NCBI RefSeq assembly: GCF_014898055.3
Contig: NW_023601433.1
Coordinates: 21,813,641 to 21,877,640, forward strand
DNA length: 64,000 bases
Source: Talpa occidentalis
Taxonomy: Eukaryota; Chordata; Mammalia; Eulipotyphla; Talpidae
Reading direction: 5' to 3'
Below, piece after piece: positions 61,311-64,000 of the stretch. The stretch's first letter is position 1, and each line of letters begins with the position of its first letter. The notes under the pieces are model-generated. The model had not been told where the DNA came from. It worked only from the letters and a program-made list of their open reading frames with translations, and searched no databases. A program made the position numbers and the translations under genes.

Positions 61311-62167
61311 TGAAGACTCAGAGTCTAAATGAATTTGCAGTGGGGGGAGGCTGGGGAGAGCCATCGAGAGCAGCTCTGCCTGTCACTCGCTCAGCCCAAG
61401 CTTTTATTACAGATATGAACAAAGGAACAAGATAATAGCATGCAATTGTGTTTTTGCTTATACAGATAAATAAGTTACTGCTGAAAACAAGTTTTCCTGG
61501 TTAGTAGGGAACCTGTGCACAAGCCAGCACACCCTCAGAGAACAGGAGTCAATTATGGGAAGAAGTTCTGTTTGCAGAACTTCTAACATCCTGGAACTCT
61601 GTATGCAGAGTAAACAGGTATTCTCCAAAAACTCCAGCTCCCTTTAGGGCAGCAGGCTCCCAACATATCCTACTTTTGTTTTTAAAGCAAAATATTATTA
61701 GTTTTGGCAAAACCTATATGAATCATTTGGTATGGTGTTTTAAGTATGCAACAACTCCTGTAAGAATGCAATAAAAGGGGTCTCTTGCCACGGATCCTGG
61801 AGTTCACCTGGAACTCAGGTGGCTACCAGCTGTTTTATTATTAAGAATGTTATATTTGGACTAGATTCCCAATTTGTCTGGTTAATGCATTTTTACAGAT
61901 AACAGTCACTACAAGTCACGTGATACATGGAATAGGATGTATTGCAACTAACATGAACATTTTATGACAACAAAACGTGGATTAAGTACAAAGGCAGAGC
62001 CAAAAAGCTTTTTTTAGAAGGTAATGTTCATAAGAGTGCATTTTTTTTTTCAAAGTATGATATAAGCCATCCCCCACATGTAGCAGACCCAGCTTTTACA
62101 TGGAGTTTTGCGTAGGCCTATGTTTCAGCTTTATGGTTCCCCAAGTTCTCCTGGTTTCAGATTTTCT
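61311..62167 (-). repeat. Probable 3' LTR of the provirus
   Basis: On the - strand a purine run GGGGGGAC is followed by TGAGAAAATCTGAAACC (about 62167), a plausible polypurine tract and U3 start. Near the other end come a TGTATAAGC TATA-like site (about 61460), AATAAAAGC (about 61404) and a U5-like end GAGTCTTCA at 61311. The limits are inferred, because the second LTR and the target duplication are outside the window. Confidence 0.45.
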
Positions 62168-62232
62168 CAGTCCCCCCAAGAAGAGCAATACACTGAGCAG
62201 CCATGAGGGTAGAGGGCGTTGAGTCTATCTGG

Positions 62233-62475
62233 CTACTTACAGCTGGAAAGGGGCAGAGTGGGGCAGGGCAGTGTGTTGGAGCGGTCTGTCCAGGGGGCCG
62301 GTGCATAGTCAGTGGGCTGAAGATCACTATAAGCTGAAGGTTTGTAGCTTTTAAGCTGCGAGAGACAAAAACTAACCAAGAGGTTTAGAATGCACAGACC
62401 AAAGAGAAGGCAGGCAGGACCATGGCAAGGGGCCAAGCAAGTTGTGAGTGAATTTTGGAGAGTCCTCAAAGGCAA
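62233..62475 (-). pseudogene. env transmembrane C-terminus remnant
   Basis: This 80-codon frame contains a hydrophobic anchor with LLFGLCILNLLVSF at about residues 23-36, followed by a basic/polar tail (LKSYKPSAYSDL). This is the pattern of gammaretroviral TM subunit membrane anchors with the cytoplasmic tail. The fusion peptide, heptad repeats and CX6CC region upstream are not found, so only the end of env survives. It lies directly before the inferred polypurine tract, the expected position. Confidence 0.7.
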
Positions 62476-62768
62476 AAAGAAACCATGAATCTGGATATAA
62501 GGGAATACAAAAAAACCCCACGTTTTTTAGATGCAGGATTGAAAAGAACTTTTTGCCGGAAACTGTTCTCCCCACCTGTGACCTGTCAGACTGTTATAGG
62601 ACAGGGAGAGGGGCAGCCCAAACCCCGCAAACCTGCCTATTCTACATGGGTTTGGCCATCCGCCGCATCAACACAAAACACATGAGACTAATGGGAAGGA
62701 TCTTTAATAAAACTAGGAAACAATACAGGTAAGGCAAAGAGTCTAGTTTCTAAATGAAGCACCCAAAG

Positions 62769-63020
62769 TTACCCGTCCCCTCGTGGGTAAAAGTCCATCC
62801 ATATGGGATTGGCCCAGAACAAGGCCCCAAAGCCTGCTACAAGTCTAAAGCATCTTCCAGTGGGGACCCACAGCAAAGGGTCACAAACAACCAGACAAGC
62901 CCGGAAGGAAAAGAGCAAAATCAACATCAAGATAAAAGCTGCCATTGTCACCTCCCCACGGGTCTCACCCACATCTGTGTCACCCAGTCCACGACCAAAA
63001 GACAAGCGCAGTTTCTTCAC
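62769..63020 (-). pseudogene. env start-like frame with signal peptide
   Basis: This 83-codon frame has an internal Met followed by a strongly hydrophobic stretch (MAAFILMLILLFSF), resembling a secretory signal peptide. It lies between the pol-end region and the env anchor remnant, where the N-terminus of env is expected. No surface-subunit motifs are recognisable after it and the frame stops after about 60 more residues. Assignment to env rests on position and hydrophobicity only. Confidence 0.4.
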
Positions 63021-63176
63021 GTGTCTCTAGGCTCCATGCGCCTCCTCCAGGTCTCCTGGCTCCATCCTGCTTCCTTCCTCAGTCTCTTCTGCAGCTTCTC
63101 CTCTTCCTGCTCAGCTCCACCCTCCCTTGGGTGGGGCAGGGAACCTCCCCCTTTCCTGGGGACCACCCTGTTGCAA
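63015..63176 (-). repeat. 162-bp direct repeat, copy 1 (inside provirus)
   Basis: This is nearly identical (two mismatches by my alignment) to 63327-63488, in the same orientation, with a 312-bp offset. In - orientation it begins TTGCAACAGGGTGG and has a purine-rich (GA) middle. Confidence 0.95.
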
Positions 63177-63326
63177 TCCCCCCTTTTAATTTTTATTCCA
63201 CCATATCTATGGTGGCACAATCTCAGGGTGTAGTCTTAGGAGACAGTCTTTTTTTCAGGGTTACAATGTGTGTAAGAGAAGCAACAATTAGTCAGCAGCA
63301 TTGTCCATGAATGTCCAGTATGACAT

Positions 63327-63488
63327 CTTCACGTGTCTCTAGGCTCCATGCGCCTCCTCCAGGTCTCTTTGCTCCATCCTGCTTCCTTCCTCAGTCTCTT
63401 CTGCAGCTTCTCCTCTTCCTGCTCAGCTCCACCCTCCCTTGGGTGGGGCAGGGAACCTCCCCCTTTCCTGGGGACCACCCTGTTGCAA
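63327..63488 (-). repeat. 162-bp direct repeat, copy 2 (inside provirus)
   Basis: This is the second copy of the repeat at 63015-63176. In - orientation it directly follows the protease-region remnant. The 150-bp spacer between the copies ends (in - orientation) with TTAAAAGGGGGGA, similar to a retroviral polypurine tract. Confidence 0.95.
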
Positions 63489-63516
63489 GACCAGACCGAT
63501 GGGTCAGTTTTTACAA

Positions 63517-63633
63517 TTACAGGCAAAATAAGGGTGCATAGGGAGCTGCCGGCTGTCCTGGTGGGCGAACATAAAGTGAAGCACCCACCTTGGCCAAGAT
63601 ATCTTGGCCCAGAAGCGGGGTTGGGTATTCAGG
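63517..63633 (-). pseudogene. Protease C-terminal segment, shifted frame
   Basis: PEYPTPLLGQDILAKVGA can be read in a frame different from that of the active-site segment. It corresponds to the conserved C-terminal part of gammaretroviral proteases (the P-LLG-D-L pattern). The frame change between this and the upstream DTGA segment is a disabling frameshift. The frame ends at a TAA at 63517-63519. Confidence 0.75.
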
Positions 63634-63680
63634 GATCAAAAAACAAAAGGAGTCCCAGAGGCACCCCAAAGGGAAGTAAA

Positions 63681-63999
63681 TTATCTAGTAATAGTTTTTT
63701 TGGCTACCCCCTTAACTGTCACCCCATTAGATGTTAATGGTGAGGAACAAGATTGGAGGACAGAGTATGTGGCCCCAGTATCCAGCAGAAAGTCTACTGA
63801 ATGGCCCTCTACCTCAAGGCGGACCCTAGATTCTGATGATGAAATTGAAAGGGCAGGAGCGATCAGAGCCTCTGGGTCCCCACAGAGTTCAGAGCAGACT
63901 GGCCCCAGTTTCTGCAACTGAGGACAGTCCCTTCTCCTGTGATTATCCTGACATCCGGGGCACTCTCTTTGGAAATGCCCTGTGGGGTCACACTGACAG
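63681..63999 (-). pseudogene. gag nucleocapsid end and protease active-site segment
   Basis: On the - strand one open frame begins at the window edge with CQCDPTGHFQREC, the visible part of a CX2CX4HX4C zinc knuckle whose first residue lies at the edge. It continues into a segment with FLLDTGATYSVL, the aspartic protease active-site D-T-G-A. It stops at 63681 before the protease is complete. The fused knuckle-protease layout is typical of gammaretroviral gag-pro. The element is inactivated by this stop and the later frameshift. Confidence 0.85.
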
Positions 64000-64000
64000 C

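Larger units (their letters stand above)
42701..64000 (+). other. GALNT2: GALNT2 intron 3 (5' part)
   Basis: This starts at the consensus donor GTAAGT after exon 3 and continues to the window edge without another recognisable exon. It is phase 2. It holds three solo LTRs, four SINEs, a Tigger-like fragment, two L1 regions and the end of a defective provirus. Stretches at about 42.7-43.9, 48.0-49.9, 50.1-51.4, 53.1-54.7 and 56.3-57.9 kb appear mostly unique. The region at 60.3-61.3 kb looks like an old repeat that I could not assign. Confidence 0.85.
61311..64000 (-). mobile_element. Defective gammaretrovirus-like provirus (partial)
   Basis: This is the 3' part of an endogenous retrovirus on the - strand, antisense to GALNT2. 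Reading from the right edge it shows the end of gag (zinc knuckle), a protease region, a short out-of-frame piece before env, an env start-like frame, the C-terminal membrane anchor of env, and a probable 3' LTR. Reverse transcriptase, RNase H, integrase and most of env are missing from the interval, so the element is heavily deleted. Frames are broken by stops and at least one frameshift inside protease. The 5' half lies outside the window. It differs from the four solo LTRs, whose ends are not seen here. It cannot encode a functional virus. Confidence 0.85.

Noticed and set aside
61760..61830. A + strand LTR suggested by GCAATAAAAGGGGTCTCTTG
   Set aside because: Only a polyadenylation-like motif is visible. 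There is no paired TG...CA boundary or target duplication, and it lies inside the inferred - strand LTR.
61311..64000. That the right-edge provirus is the source of the four solo LTRs
   Set aside because: Its 3' region lacks the TGTAGGGTAAGG start, the TTTTAAGGGC box and the trinucleotide tract of that family.

Overview
This is an intronic stretch of a placental mammal genome. It contains two short coding exons, both on the + strand, which I identify as exons 2 and 3 of GALNT2 (polypeptide N-acetylgalactosaminyltransferase 2). Exon 2 is at 22137-22230 and exon 3 at 42547-42700. Both have canonical splice sites and compatible phases. Everything else is intron 1 (1-22136, partial), intron 2 (22231-42546) and intron 3 (42701-64000, partial), filled with transposable elements of many ages. 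I found no bacterial-type genes, operons or CRISPR arrays, and no further confident host gene.

The species cannot be fixed from the sequence alone. I see no Alu, B1/B2, BovB/Bov-tA, pig PRE1, horse ERE, carnivore SINEC, camel or whale CHR SINEs. The abundant young SINE is instead a tRNA-headed family of about 265 bp. Its head begins GGCCTCCCCTGGTGGCGCAG and its tail is made of TTTATTTA-type units on the complementary strand. Eight copies are present, in two subfamilies. This suggests a laurasiatherian lineage outside the best-known model groups, such as a pangolin or a bat, but that is inference.

Layout: intron 1 carries an old MaLR-type LTR (1.66-2.0 kb), a twin-primed L1 with a 14-bp target duplication (5.3-6.5 kb), a long antisense L1 (8.4-10.2 kb), a second 5'-inverted L1 (12.57-13.28 kb), MER5A, an MLT-like LTR (16.7-17.2 kb), and a SINE next to a solo LTR (17.96-18.72 kb). 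Intron 2 carries a long old antisense L1 (about 23.0-27.5 kb) interrupted by a Tigger-like DNA transposon, an unexplained lysine-rich antisense ORF (28.0-28.3 kb), an L1ME fragment and three SINE copies. Intron 3 carries a SINE, three more solo LTRs of the same family (44.5, 46.8 and 52.1 kb), an old L1, a younger L1 with a nested SINE, a convergent SINE pair (59.1-59.9 kb) and, at the right edge, a defective gammaretrovirus-like provirus on the - strand that runs off the window.

The most notable observations are these. Four solo LTRs of one family have 5-bp target duplications. Two of them, inverted and about 1.9 kb apart, share a perfectly identical 274-bp core between diverged ends, which looks like gene conversion. 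A SINE copy has lost its A-box region yet carries a perfect 14-bp target duplication. The right-edge provirus contains a 162-bp direct duplication and has lost most of pol and env. I found no clearly new biological system. These are features of genome evolution inside a conserved glycosyltransferase gene.
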